Origin: Deinococcus multiflagellatus
GTDB lineage: Bacteria > Deinococcota > Deinococci > Deinococcales > Deinococcaceae
Reading direction: 5' to 3'
Assembly: GCF_020166415.1 (NCBI RefSeq)
Contig: NZ_JAIQXV010000012.1
Location: 1 to 64,000 of the forward strand
DNA length: 64,000 nucleotides
Shown piece by piece: positions 42,164 through 49,556 of this stretch; position 1 is the first letter of the stretch; each line of letters starts with the position of its first letter. The translations under genes and the position numbers were made by a program. The notes below the pieces were generated by a model, which was not told the origin of the DNA, did no database searches, and saw only the letters and a list, made by a program, of their open reading frames with translations.

Positions 42164-42912
42164 ATGCTTCACGACGCCGTCCGCCAACTGCTTTCGGTCA
42201 CGCCGAACGGCGCGCTGACGGCCCATGAAATCGCCGATCTGTTGGGCGCCTCTGTCCGGCGCATCCGCAGCGTTCTGGGTGACCTGCGCGCCAACAATCT
42301 GATTCAGCCTGCTATTCCTGGCGGCTTTCACTTCTGCTTGCCCCACCGGGTGAGCGAATTTATCGCACACACGCGCGCCCGCATTGAAGCGGCGCTGCGC
42401 GAAGCCCCCAACGGCATCGGCCATACCCGGCTGATCAAGTCATTGGGCCTGGTCAACGCCGTGGTGAGCGCTGTGCGCGAACAAAGCCCCCGCATCCGGA
42501 CCTTCGGCACGCGGCGCAAAACCGGGCTGGCCTACATGCTAATTGACGCCCCCACCACGCTGACTCCCCAGCAACTGCGGTTGTTGGAACGGCACACCCG
42601 CGTGACGCCGAGCGTCACCCCGGTGAGCGTGGCGGCGCTGCTGGGCATTGGCCAGGCACACGCGGCCAACGCCCTGCACGCCCTGATGCAAAGCGGCAAG
42701 TTCAAGGTAGGCCCAATGGCGCACGCCTTCACGGCGGTTTACACGCGCCTGGCGCCGCTGTACCTGGACGCGCCCCGCGCTGCGGTGACCCGCCGGGCGC
42801 GCGCGCCGCGTCCCTCCTTCACGGTGCCCCGCAGCGGCGCGCGCCCGGCGCTGGGTCAGTCCCCACGCCGCTGCGCCCGCTTCCCCACTGCACCGCCCCG
42901 GAGGACCTATGA
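42164..42912 (+). CDS. Winged-helix DNA-binding protein (3' end uncertain)
   Basis: About 245 residues. The first 200 contain three helix-turn-helix-like units, for example LTAHEIADLLGASVRRIRSV, IGHTRLIKSLGLVNAVV and VSVAALLGIGQAHAANAL. It probably regulates the operon or the origin. The frame stays open to 43426, completely overlapping the next gene, and its product becomes Arg/Pro-rich after about 42800. In another frame a stop (TGA 42910-42912) overlaps the next ATG, as in the rest of this operon, so an indel in the GC repeat near 42800 is likely. I give the end as expected for the intact gene. Confidence 0.5.
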
Positions 42913-43700
42913 CGACCGAACCCAAGCCCCCACGCCGCAATCAAACCTCGATGTATGTCAACGTCAATCGCGCCCGCCAGCTGGCCAGCGCCGTGATTGT
43001 GCAGGGCAACTCCGCGCTCACCTACGACCTGCCGCTGATCTCCGACGCGCCCGAGCAGGAAGTGCTGATTGCGCTCATTCAGCGGTGCCGCGCCGGCGAA
43101 CAGATTCATGTCTACAGTTCTCAGTCGGCGGTGGCCGACGCCGTGCGTCAGAATCCCCCGGCTCTCCGGGCCGCTGTGGCGCGCCGGCACGCCAACTTGC
43201 AGCACAAGCGCGCGCACGGTGCCAAGGCCGCGCTCTGGCAGCGGGCCCTGCATTTCCAGGTCACCGGTCAGCTCGACGCCCTGAACACCGATCCCAACGT
43301 GGTCAATCTGCACGTCAGCTGCTTGACCGACGGCCGGCACGTGTACACCTGCGCCGCGCTGCAGGGCCTGAACACCTTGAAGCTCTACACCCACACAGAT
43401 ACGCACCACGACCTGATTGCCAGTGACCTGGGGGCCGTCGTCTGGGGCCTGAAGCAGGCGCCGTCAGCCAGCCACGTCAACATTCACCTCAGCCATCCGG
43501 CGACCGCCAAGCTCCTGATGGAACTGGAGCAGCGTCTGGCGGCGCAGGACCCTTACGCGACAGGCCCTGCCGTGACGGCCATCCGCCAGCAGGTGAGTGA
43601 CCTCCGACTCCGGCCCCGCATCGAGGCCCTTCCCGCGCCGGGGCAGCCGCTGCCGGCGATCTCCAGCCTGGCCCGGCTTGGGGCCGCCACCCTGCTGTGA
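42909..43700 (+). CDS. Orphan protein with two RNase H-like fold patterns
   Basis: A 263-residue protein starting at ATG with CGGAGGAC just upstream. Residues 15-75 and 125-215 each show a pattern reminiscent of RNase H-fold domains: strands, then a Glu- or Asp-containing helix (EQEVLIALIQRC; SDLGAVVWGL), then I-x-VYS or VNIHLS strands. The catalytic Asp set is not evident, so any nuclease activity is doubtful. It is coupled to the next gene (GTGA) and to a prim-pol further on, suggesting a replication or transfer accessory role. Confidence 0.5.
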   Translation: MTTEPKPPRRNQTSMYVNVNRARQLASAVIVQGNSALTYDLPLISDAPEQEVLIALIQRCRAGEQIHVYSSQSAVADAVRQNPPALRAAVARRHANLQHKRAHGAKAALWQRALHFQVTGQLDALNTDPNVVNLHVSCLTDGRHVYTCAALQGLNTLKLYTHTDTHHDLIASDLGAVVWGLKQAPSASHVNIHLSHPATAKLLMELEQRLAAQDPYATGPAVTAIRQQVSDLRLRPRIEALPAPGQPLPAISSLARLGAATLL

Positions 43701-44569
43701 ACTTTGAACCGCTCCATCTGTTGCAAGACGCAGGTCTGCTGAGTCCCATGCAGGCCGAGGCCATCCACACCTACCTCAGCACCTTCGGTGGCAGCCTCCT
43801 CAACGCGATTGCCGTCCAGCCCGACCTGGATGTGCCTGCACTCTGGCAGGAACTGGCGCGCAGTCAGGACCGGCTGTTTATCGGCGCGCTGCGTGACGCC
43901 AGCCCACTTGAAGCCCACCTCCTGACCCGGGACATGGCCACGCAGTACCTGGTGCTGGGCCACGTGCTTGAGCTCCAGACCGTGCGCCTGATCACGCCCA
44001 ATCCTTTTCTCAGCAGCACGTCGCTTCAGCCTCTGCGAGAAGCGCTGCGGAGCAAGGTGCCGGGTGGGGCGTTCACCTTGCCCCGCGTCCGGCTGGAAGT
44101 GTGTCCGCCGCAGCTGTGGAAAACGATTTACGACCTGTCGTACCCGGTGACCCCGTACACGCCGCCCCTCTCTGAAGCGGAGGCCGTGGCGCTGGCCAGT
44201 TTGACCCCGCGCACCGAGTTCGGCAACCGGAGTCTGGCAGAGCTGCGCCGCTGCCAGGTCGTGACGCCCGAGCAATATGCCGAGGCCTTCGCCCGGCGGC
44301 TTGACCTGCCCTATATCCATCCCCACACCTATCCGCTGGAGCGCGATCTGTTCCGCCAGATTCCTCTGCACATGTTCAACGCGACAGGCCAGCTGCCTTA
44401 TCTGCGCCTGGGGGACCGTCACCTGCTGACCGTGAGCCCCGAGGAACCCAGTCCGCAGGCCGCCGAACTGTATATGCGGGTGCTGGGCTACCAGATCTCC
44501 CCCGCCATCGTTAGCACCACCACGTTTGACACCTTGACCCTGGAGGCCACGACCAATGCTGCTGATTGA
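43697..44569 (+). CDS. Protein with two MshEN/GspE_N-like domains, no ATPase
   Basis: A 290-residue protein resembling two consecutive PilB-type N-terminal domains. The second is clearest: SLAELRRCQVVTPEQYAEAFARR, then LDLPYIHPHTYPLERDLFRQIPLHM and RLGDRHLLTVSPEEP. MshEN domains can bind c-di-GMP and sit on pilus or type II secretion motors; here the motor domain is absent. It may compete with or regulate the PilB encoded at 17.5 kb. The conserved Arg of the MshEN ligand motif is not evident, so ligand binding is uncertain. GTG start overlaps the previous stop. Confidence 0.55.
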   Translation: MNFEPLHLLQDAGLLSPMQAEAIHTYLSTFGGSLLNAIAVQPDLDVPALWQELARSQDRLFIGALRDASPLEAHLLTRDMATQYLVLGHVLELQTVRLITPNPFLSSTSLQPLREALRSKVPGGAFTLPRVRLEVCPPQLWKTIYDLSYPVTPYTPPLSEAEAVALASLTPRTEFGNRSLAELRRCQVVTPEQYAEAFARRLDLPYIHPHTYPLERDLFRQIPLHMFNATGQLPYLRLGDRHLLTVSPEEPSPQAAELYMRVLGYQISPAIVSTTTFDTLTLEATTNAAD

Positions 44570-45041
44570 CTTGAATGACCCTGCTGTTCCCCACCTGCTG
44601 CGCCAGTCGTATGGCATGGCCCTGCACGACGCGGTCAGCGCTGGACAGGTACCCGGCTTTGCCCGCGGCGAGATTCAGATCGACGGGGTGTCGGTGCCCG
44701 CCAGTGTGGCCTTTGAAGGCGCCACCTACACGCAGTGGCGCGCCGATTGGCTGAGCGCCATGCAGACGCTTGAACTGCCCCCAGTGGCCACCATTGAGGC
44801 GCTGCAACAGTTGCCGCACCTGACCCCTGGGCTCCTCACCTTTTTGAATCAGCGGCCTGCCCCTGCCCGCAACCGGCCCAGTCGGCCCCGGACGCCCCGG
44901 CCCAGCGGCCAGGCGTCGGTACCGGATCAGGAGGCAGGGGCCACCACACCGCCCCCCGCCACCACACCACCCCCCAGTCCAGGGGCCCACCCCAGCCCGG
45001 AAGCCAAGGACGGCCCTGCGCTTCAGCGCACCGGCTCGTGA
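44556..45041 (+). CDS. Hypothetical protein with Pro-rich tail
   Basis: A 161-residue protein. The N-terminal 100 residues form a small alpha/beta domain (IDGVSVPASVAFEGATYTQW, LTPGLLTFLNQRP). The last 60 are Pro/Thr/Ala-rich and likely disordered. It overlaps the previous gene by 14 bases and the next by four. No family recognised; it belongs to the operon with the prim-pol. Confidence 0.5.
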   Translation: MLLIDLNDPAVPHLLRQSYGMALHDAVSAGQVPGFARGEIQIDGVSVPASVAFEGATYTQWRADWLSAMQTLELPPVATIEALQQLPHLTPGLLTFLNQRPAPARNRPSRPRTPRPSGQASVPDQEAGATTPPPATTPPPSPGAHPSPEAKDGPALQRTGS

Positions 45042-46198
45042 CGCTGCTGGACGCCGGTCTGGCCGCGCTGGACCACGGCTGGAGCCTCTGCCCGATTCAG
45101 GCCGGAAATCCCCATCGCCCGGCGAGCGACAAAGACCCCCACATGGAGGCGTTGTCGCGCACCGGCTACACCGATCCCCACACCCGCAAGGTGGTGTGGC
45201 GCCCGCTGCAGCACACGCCGCCGTCTGAAGCTGTCCTCCGGGCCTGGCTGAAGTGCCCCTATGTGGGCCTCGCGCTGGTAACCGGCGAGCGCAGCGGCGT
45301 GGTCACGCTCGACTTCGACGGTGAGGCGGGGCAGCAGCTGGTGGGCACCCTGGGCCTGACGCCACACACCCGCACCCCCAGCGGTGGCTTTCACCTGCGG
45401 GTGCCCCATCCCGGCTGGCGGGTGAGCACCCTGGCGAGTAAAAACACCGCGAAATTGCCGCCAGGCCTGGACATTCGGGGCGACGGCGGCCTGGCGGTGC
45501 TGCCGCCAACCACCTCCTGCAAGGGCACCTACGAGGCCCTGCGCGATCCGTTTGACCTGATCGACGCGCGGCAACTGCCGCTGGCGCTGCGCGAGGCCGC
45601 TGGCCTGACCGCGCCGGTCGTCCGGGTCGCCCCGGCGGTGCCGGTCACGGTGCCCCCAGCCGACCGGTTTCCAGCGGACCGCATTCTCTTTCTCGCCCTG
45701 ACCAAGCTGGGTGAGGGCGAAGGCCGCAACAACACGGGGTACTGGCTGGCGCGCGCGCTGCACAACAACTTCTATGTGGAAGACGAGATCCTTGCCATTG
45801 GCCGGTCGTTTGTGGATCAGACGGGAGAGACCAATGCCAAAGGGCAGCGCGAGCCCTACACGTACGCCGAATTCCAGGCCAGCACGAAGCAGGCCCTGCG
45901 CCTGGAGCGTGAACCGTGGCTGCCCACCCGGGACAAGACGACCAGGCCCCAGAGGGTGAAGGTCACCGACGAGTTGCAGGAGGCGTGGCCCAGCCTGGAC
46001 TGGTCGCAGCGCGCGCGCGCCGCCGGGCTGCTGGCCCGGATGTGGGCCCCAAGGGAGCCACTGGAAAAGACCATGACCTTTTTGCGCTTGTGCGGCGACG
46101 TGAACGACGCTGTGCGGGACGCGGTCCGGGAGGGCTACCGGTCCCCTGGCGTGCCCCCCAGTGACGAGGCGCTGCGGCGCGCCCTGCGCCCCACTTGA
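45038..46198 (+). CDS. Bifunctional primase/polymerase-like (prim-pol) protein
   Basis: A 386-residue protein with an N-terminal prim-pol domain: VVTLDFDG (metal-binding Asp pair), TPSGGFHLRVP (Ser-x-His-type motif) and GLDIRGDGGLAVLPP. The C-terminal part (residues 210-386) is helical with a NNTGYWLARALHNN motif seen in primase-linked helical domains. It would make primers for plasmid replication or for the complementary strand after transfer. The GTG start overlaps the preceding stop. A terminator hairpin follows 100 bases later. Confidence 0.78.
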   Translation: MTLLDAGLAALDHGWSLCPIQAGNPHRPASDKDPHMEALSRTGYTDPHTRKVVWRPLQHTPPSEAVLRAWLKCPYVGLALVTGERSGVVTLDFDGEAGQQLVGTLGLTPHTRTPSGGFHLRVPHPGWRVSTLASKNTAKLPPGLDIRGDGGLAVLPPTTSCKGTYEALRDPFDLIDARQLPLALREAAGLTAPVVRVAPAVPVTVPPADRFPADRILFLALTKLGEGEGRNNTGYWLARALHNNFYVEDEILAIGRSFVDQTGETNAKGQREPYTYAEFQASTKQALRLEREPWLPTRDKTTRPQRVKVTDELQEAWPSLDWSQRARAAGLLARMWAPREPLEKTMTFLRLCGDVNDAVRDAVREGYRSPGVPPSDEALRRALRPT

Positions 46199-46297
46199 CA
46201 GCTCGCCGCGTTTTCTGGCATGAACAAGGTGAGCAGCACTTCGCCTCCACCCAGACAACATGCTGTGGGGGCCGCTGCGAGATCCGCTCCTCAACCC

Positions 46298-46330
46298 TTC
46301 CGCCCGGACACGACTGACGTCCGGGCGGAA
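46298..46330 (+). terminator. Hairpin after the prim-pol operon
   Basis: TTCCGCCCGGAC (46298-46309) and its exact complement (46319-46330) with a 9-base loop. Confidence 0.65.
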
Positions 46331-46371
46331 GCCTGACGTGAGCCGTGTCCCTTTCGTTCAAAGGAGACACT

Positions 46372-46878
46372 ATGCGTTCGACTGCGTTGCGTACGGCCCT
46401 GGGCTCCGCCCGAATCGTTCAAACCGAGCAGGGGGTGTGTGTGTACCTGCCCGGCCGCGTGACGGTGCAGATCGGTGCCGCCGACTGCGACGAGCAAGGC
46501 CGGATGCTGGCCACCACCCGCCGCCTGTTCGGGCAAGCGCTGGACCAGGTTCATCTTCACCGGGCGCTGCGCGCCTTTCGCCTCGCGGCGATCTGCCGCA
46601 CCGTCTTGATTGACGATGAGCACCGGTACTACTACCGGGTGCTGCGCTTTGGCCGCGCGGCGCTGTTCTACCCGGGCCGCGCCGCCCCGCTGGATTTGCG
46701 TCAGCAGCGCCGCATGGCCCGGTTTGCCACCCACGATCACACGCGCCGGGTGAACACGATCCATGAGCGGGTCACGCTGACGCCCGAATCGCGCCGCGCC
46801 GACGCCCGGTTCATGAAGGCCGCAGGTCGCCGCTTCGTGATGTGCGAGATTCTGCTGCAAGAGCACTTCCCCTTCTAG
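46372..46878 (+). CDS. Hypothetical basic protein
   Basis: A 168-residue Arg-rich protein (SARIVQTEQGVCVYLPGR at the start; many RR and HR pairs), predicted pI high, which fits nucleic-acid binding. AAAGGAG lies 6 bases before the ATG. It is the first of a series of separate genes, each with a strong ribosome site and an inverted repeat in the spacer. No family recognised. Confidence 0.55.
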   Translation: MRSTALRTALGSARIVQTEQGVCVYLPGRVTVQIGAADCDEQGRMLATTRRLFGQALDQVHLHRALRAFRLAAICRTVLIDDEHRYYYRVLRFGRAALFYPGRAAPLDLRQQRRMARFATHDHTRRVNTIHERVTLTPESRRADARFMKAAGRRFVMCEILLQEHFPF

Positions 46879-46894
46879 TTTCACCTCCAACTTC

Positions 46895-46930
46895 GGCTCC
46901 ACACCCCAGTTCTGCTGCGGGTGTGGAGCC
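46895..46930. terminator. Intergenic hairpin
   Basis: GGCTCCACACCC (46895-46906) and its exact complement (46919-46930), 12-base loop, 17 bases after the preceding stop. Confidence 0.6.
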
Positions 46931-46971
46931 GTCAGGCTGCCAGCACCCGCAGCGTCTCGAAGGAGAGACGC

Positions 46972-47232
46972 ATGCTCAACGCCTTGATTGCCCGCTTCCG
47001 TCCCAACGCCGCCCAAGCCCACCAGCGACTGCTGGAAGCCGCGTGCGCCCTTGGCGTCGAATCGGCCCTGGTCATGGAACTGGCTGCGGCCGCCCACAGC
47101 CACTACGGCGACGGGTACTGGCAGTTGCCCCACGTCCGGCGCCTCTTCGTGGCGGAAACGCGTGAGTACCGGAGCGCCGAACGGCGCCTGAAACGAGCCA
47201 AAGCTCAGTACGCCCGCGCCCTGGCCCTATGA
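46972..47232 (+). CDS. Small helical protein
   Basis: An 86-residue, mainly helical protein ending in a basic helix (RRLKRAKAQYARALAL). AAGGAG is placed 7 bases upstream of the ATG. A 9-base-pair inverted repeat (47229-47250) overlaps its stop codon. Function unknown. Confidence 0.5.
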   Translation: MLNALIARFRPNAAQAHQRLLEAACALGVESALVMELAAAAHSHYGDGYWQLPHVRRLFVAETREYRSAERRLKRAKAQYARALAL

Positions 47233-47302
47233 CCACGCCCCCGTGGTCATGGCCGCTGGCTGCTGGTCATGGCCACAGGACTGCTCCTGCACGGAGGACC
47301 CT

Positions 47303-47725
47303 ATGACCATGCTTCACGCATCAAGCGCGCCGCTTCCTGCACCTCAACAGCTCCGCAACGGCACACCCCATGAGGTCGTGATCTATGCGGGTACAGCCGT
47401 TGAGCAGGTGCTGGCGCCGAGCGGTTTTGTCTTTGGTTCGCAGGACGACTACGGCCTGGTGGCCGAGTTGATGACGCCGGACGGCCCTGTGCCGATCACG
47501 GGCATCATCCGCCGCACCCTGCTGTTCGGTCGGCCTGGACCCCGCGTCCGCATCGCCGAGCCCCTTCCCGTTCCTGGCGAAGAGCCTGGCGTGCTGTGGG
47601 TCGTCAGTGCCCACACGGCCGCCGCCGCCCCCGAACGGCGCGACTTTCTGACCCCTGGCCAGCCGGTCTACGGCCCCACCGGCCGACAACTGGGCTGTCA
47701 GGGGCTGCGCAACCCCCGCATCTAA
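47303..47725 (+). CDS. Hypothetical protein
   Basis: A 140-residue protein of mainly beta character with a repeated hydrophobic-strand pattern (HEVVIYAGTAVEQVL, VLWVVSAHTA). ACGGAGGAC precedes the ATG; an in-frame upstream start at 47243 has no ribosome site. The C-terminal GPTGRQLGCQGLRNPRI has one Cys. No family recognised. An imperfect inverted repeat lies between it and the next gene (about 47755-47785). Confidence 0.5.
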   Translation: MTMLHASSAPLPAPQQLRNGTPHEVVIYAGTAVEQVLAPSGFVFGSQDDYGLVAELMTPDGPVPITGIIRRTLLFGRPGPRVRIAEPLPVPGEEPGVLWVVSAHTAAAAPERRDFLTPGQPVYGPTGRQLGCQGLRNPRI

Positions 47726-47811
47726 CCGCCTGCGCGCGCCTTTCCCGCCCGACCTTGCGTCCGGCGGTGACCGCCGCGGACCAAGGGACAGCTTCTTCAA
47801 GGAGTTGACCT

Positions 47812-49260
47812 ATGAAACAGTTTCAAGGCCCACTGGCCTTCCTCAGCAACATGTACCCGGCCTCCGTTTCGGTGGATTTCGGCGATGGGCAGGTGCTGGT
47901 CTTTCCCAGCGCTGAGCATGCCTATCAGGCGTGCAAATGCGCTGACCCAAAGGACCGCGCCCAGTTCCTGACCGGTTCTGCGGCCAGCGCCAAAGCAGCG
48001 GGCCGACAGGTCCGGTGTCATGACGACTGGGCGCAGCGCCGCCTGCACGTGATGGGCTACGTGGTGGCCTGGAAATTCCGGGAGCCGGTCTTGGCCCAGC
48101 GACTGGTGGACACCGCGCCGGAGCTGATCACGGAGATCAACCCCTGGGGTGACACCTACTGGGGCGTCTGCAACGGTCAGGGCGAGGACCATCTTGGCCG
48201 CCTCCTGCGCAAGGTCCGCAGTGACCTGATGGCGCTGGGGTACGTGCCAGCTGAAGCGGGCCCGGCCCCGGAAGCCAGCGGCGAGTGGCAACATTTGGTC
48301 GTGGCTGAAGCCGACCTGACCCGGGTGTTGGCCCCGTTTTCGGAGATTTATGCGGTGACGGGGCACCGGCCCAAGGACCTGCCGAACTACAACGCCGAGG
48401 CGCTGCGCGCGTATCTGACCGGACAACTGGCCCAGATTTTGCCGCAGCGGCCCGTTGCCCTGATCGTGGGCGGCGCCGCTGGCGTCGATCAAGCCATGCA
48501 TCAGGCGGCCAACGGCCTCAAGCAGGCCGGCTGGGACATCACGGTCATCACCGCCGTACCGTTTGACGGTCAGTGGCAGCGTTGGCCGGACTGGGCCCAG
48601 CGTCAATACCACGCCCTGGTCGCCACCAGTGACCACGTCGTGGTGCTCGGTGAGAACCCCGGCGCTGACCGCAAGGCCGCCGTTCAGATGCTCTTTGAAC
48701 GGGACCACGTGATGGTGGACCACGCCACGCACCTGATCGCCATGTGGTCAGGCAAGCGCGCCGGCGGCACCCATCACACCCGTGAATACGCCCGCAGCCT
48801 GAACAGGCCGGTCACAGACGTGTACCAGGGCTGGACGCACTTTGCCGAGCCGCCCCTGTCCACCCCTGTGGACCTCCGGACCTACCCGGTCAAGATCGGC
48901 GACCACGTGGTCCCGCATCACATGGCCGCCCGCCGCCGCAAGGTCACGCTCCGCGTGGTGTGCGGGGAGCAGACAGTGCAGGTGCGTCTGGAATCGCTTG
49001 ATCTGAGCCGCATGATCCGCCTGGAGGCACAGCAGCCGCTGCTGCCGACCCTGCTGGGAGCCATCACGGCTGGGCTGCAGAGCCTGAAAGCCGACACGGC
49101 GGTCGATATCGACGTGCCAGTCGCGCGGACGTTGCTGGCCCAGGTGCAGCCTCATGCCAATCGCGGCTTCCTGGACGCCCGTGGCCGGGACATTCCGTTT
49201 CGGCCGGCCTGGGAAGCCCTGTGGGGCGCCATGAAAGGCCGCGCTGTCTCTTTCCGCTGA
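47812..49260 (+). CDS. NADAR-SLOG (YpsA-like) fusion protein
   Basis: A 482-residue three-part protein. Residues 1-150 are a NADAR domain: GPLAFLSNMYPASVSV, FPSAEHAYQACK and WGVCNGQGEDHLGRLLRKVR. Residues about 180-345 are a SLOG/YpsA-like Rossmann domain: YAVTGHRPKDLPNYN, ALIVGGAAGVDQAMHQAA, VVVLGENPG and HLIAMWSGKRAGGT. The last 130 residues are unfamiliar. NADAR enzymes remove ADP-ribose from nucleic acid bases, and SLOG domains bind nucleotides, so this may be a sensor or eraser of ADP-ribosylated DNA. AAGGAG precedes the ATG. It stands alone between spacers. Confidence 0.78.
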   Translation: MKQFQGPLAFLSNMYPASVSVDFGDGQVLVFPSAEHAYQACKCADPKDRAQFLTGSAASAKAAGRQVRCHDDWAQRRLHVMGYVVAWKFREPVLAQRLVDTAPELITEINPWGDTYWGVCNGQGEDHLGRLLRKVRSDLMALGYVPAEAGPAPEASGEWQHLVVAEADLTRVLAPFSEIYAVTGHRPKDLPNYNAEALRAYLTGQLAQILPQRPVALIVGGAAGVDQAMHQAANGLKQAGWDITVITAVPFDGQWQRWPDWAQRQYHALVATSDHVVVLGENPGADRKAAVQMLFERDHVMVDHATHLIAMWSGKRAGGTHHTREYARSLNRPVTDVYQGWTHFAEPPLSTPVDLRTYPVKIGDHVVPHHMAARRRKVTLRVVCGEQTVQVRLESLDLSRMIRLEAQQPLLPTLLGAITAGLQSLKADTAVDIDVPVARTLLAQVQPHANRGFLDARGRDIPFRPAWEALWGAMKGRAVSFR

Positions 49261-49269
49261 GCCTTTCCG

Positions 49270-49283
49270 GGCGCAGCTGCGCC
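49270..49283. repeat. 14-base GC palindrome in the spacer after the NADAR-SLOG gene
   Basis: GGCGCAGCTGCGCC, a perfect palindrome, directly after the preceding stop codon and before the ribosome site of the small gene at 49305. Confidence 0.55.
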
Positions 49284-49304
49284 TCCCCCACATGAGGAGC
49301 ACCC

Positions 49305-49475
49305 ATGAACAAGACCTACCTCGTGACGGTCATTCTCTTCGGCCGCGTGATCTTCTGCGGCCCTGAGACCGGCTTTTCCAGTCCTGGAAATGCCGAACTC
49401 ATGATGCGTATCCGCTTTCAGCCGCTGCTCCCTCCGGGGTGCGGCGCTGGGCTGATCCAAGTCAACGTTCAGTAA
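49305..49475 (+). CDS. Small protein
   Basis: A 56-residue frame, MNKTYLVTVILFGRVIFCGP at the start, with GAGGAG 6 bases before the ATG. The N-terminal 20 residues are hydrophobic and could be a membrane helix or a beta hairpin. It fits the spacing rules of its neighbours (hairpin, ribosome site, gene). Function unknown. Confidence 0.5.
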   Translation: MNKTYLVTVILFGRVIFCGPETGFSSPGNAELMMRIRFQPLLPPGCGAGLIQVNVQ

Positions 49476-49556
49476 TACCCGCTTTCGCCTGAGACCACAC
49501 GCGTCGCAGGCGGTCAGCCTGCGCGTTTGTGTGTCTGCCTTCTCCTGGGAGATGCC

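Noticed and set aside
42913..43426. Extension of the winged-helix frame over the next gene
   Set aside because: Arg/Pro-rich product, and the competing frame has a good ribosome site and normal protein character.
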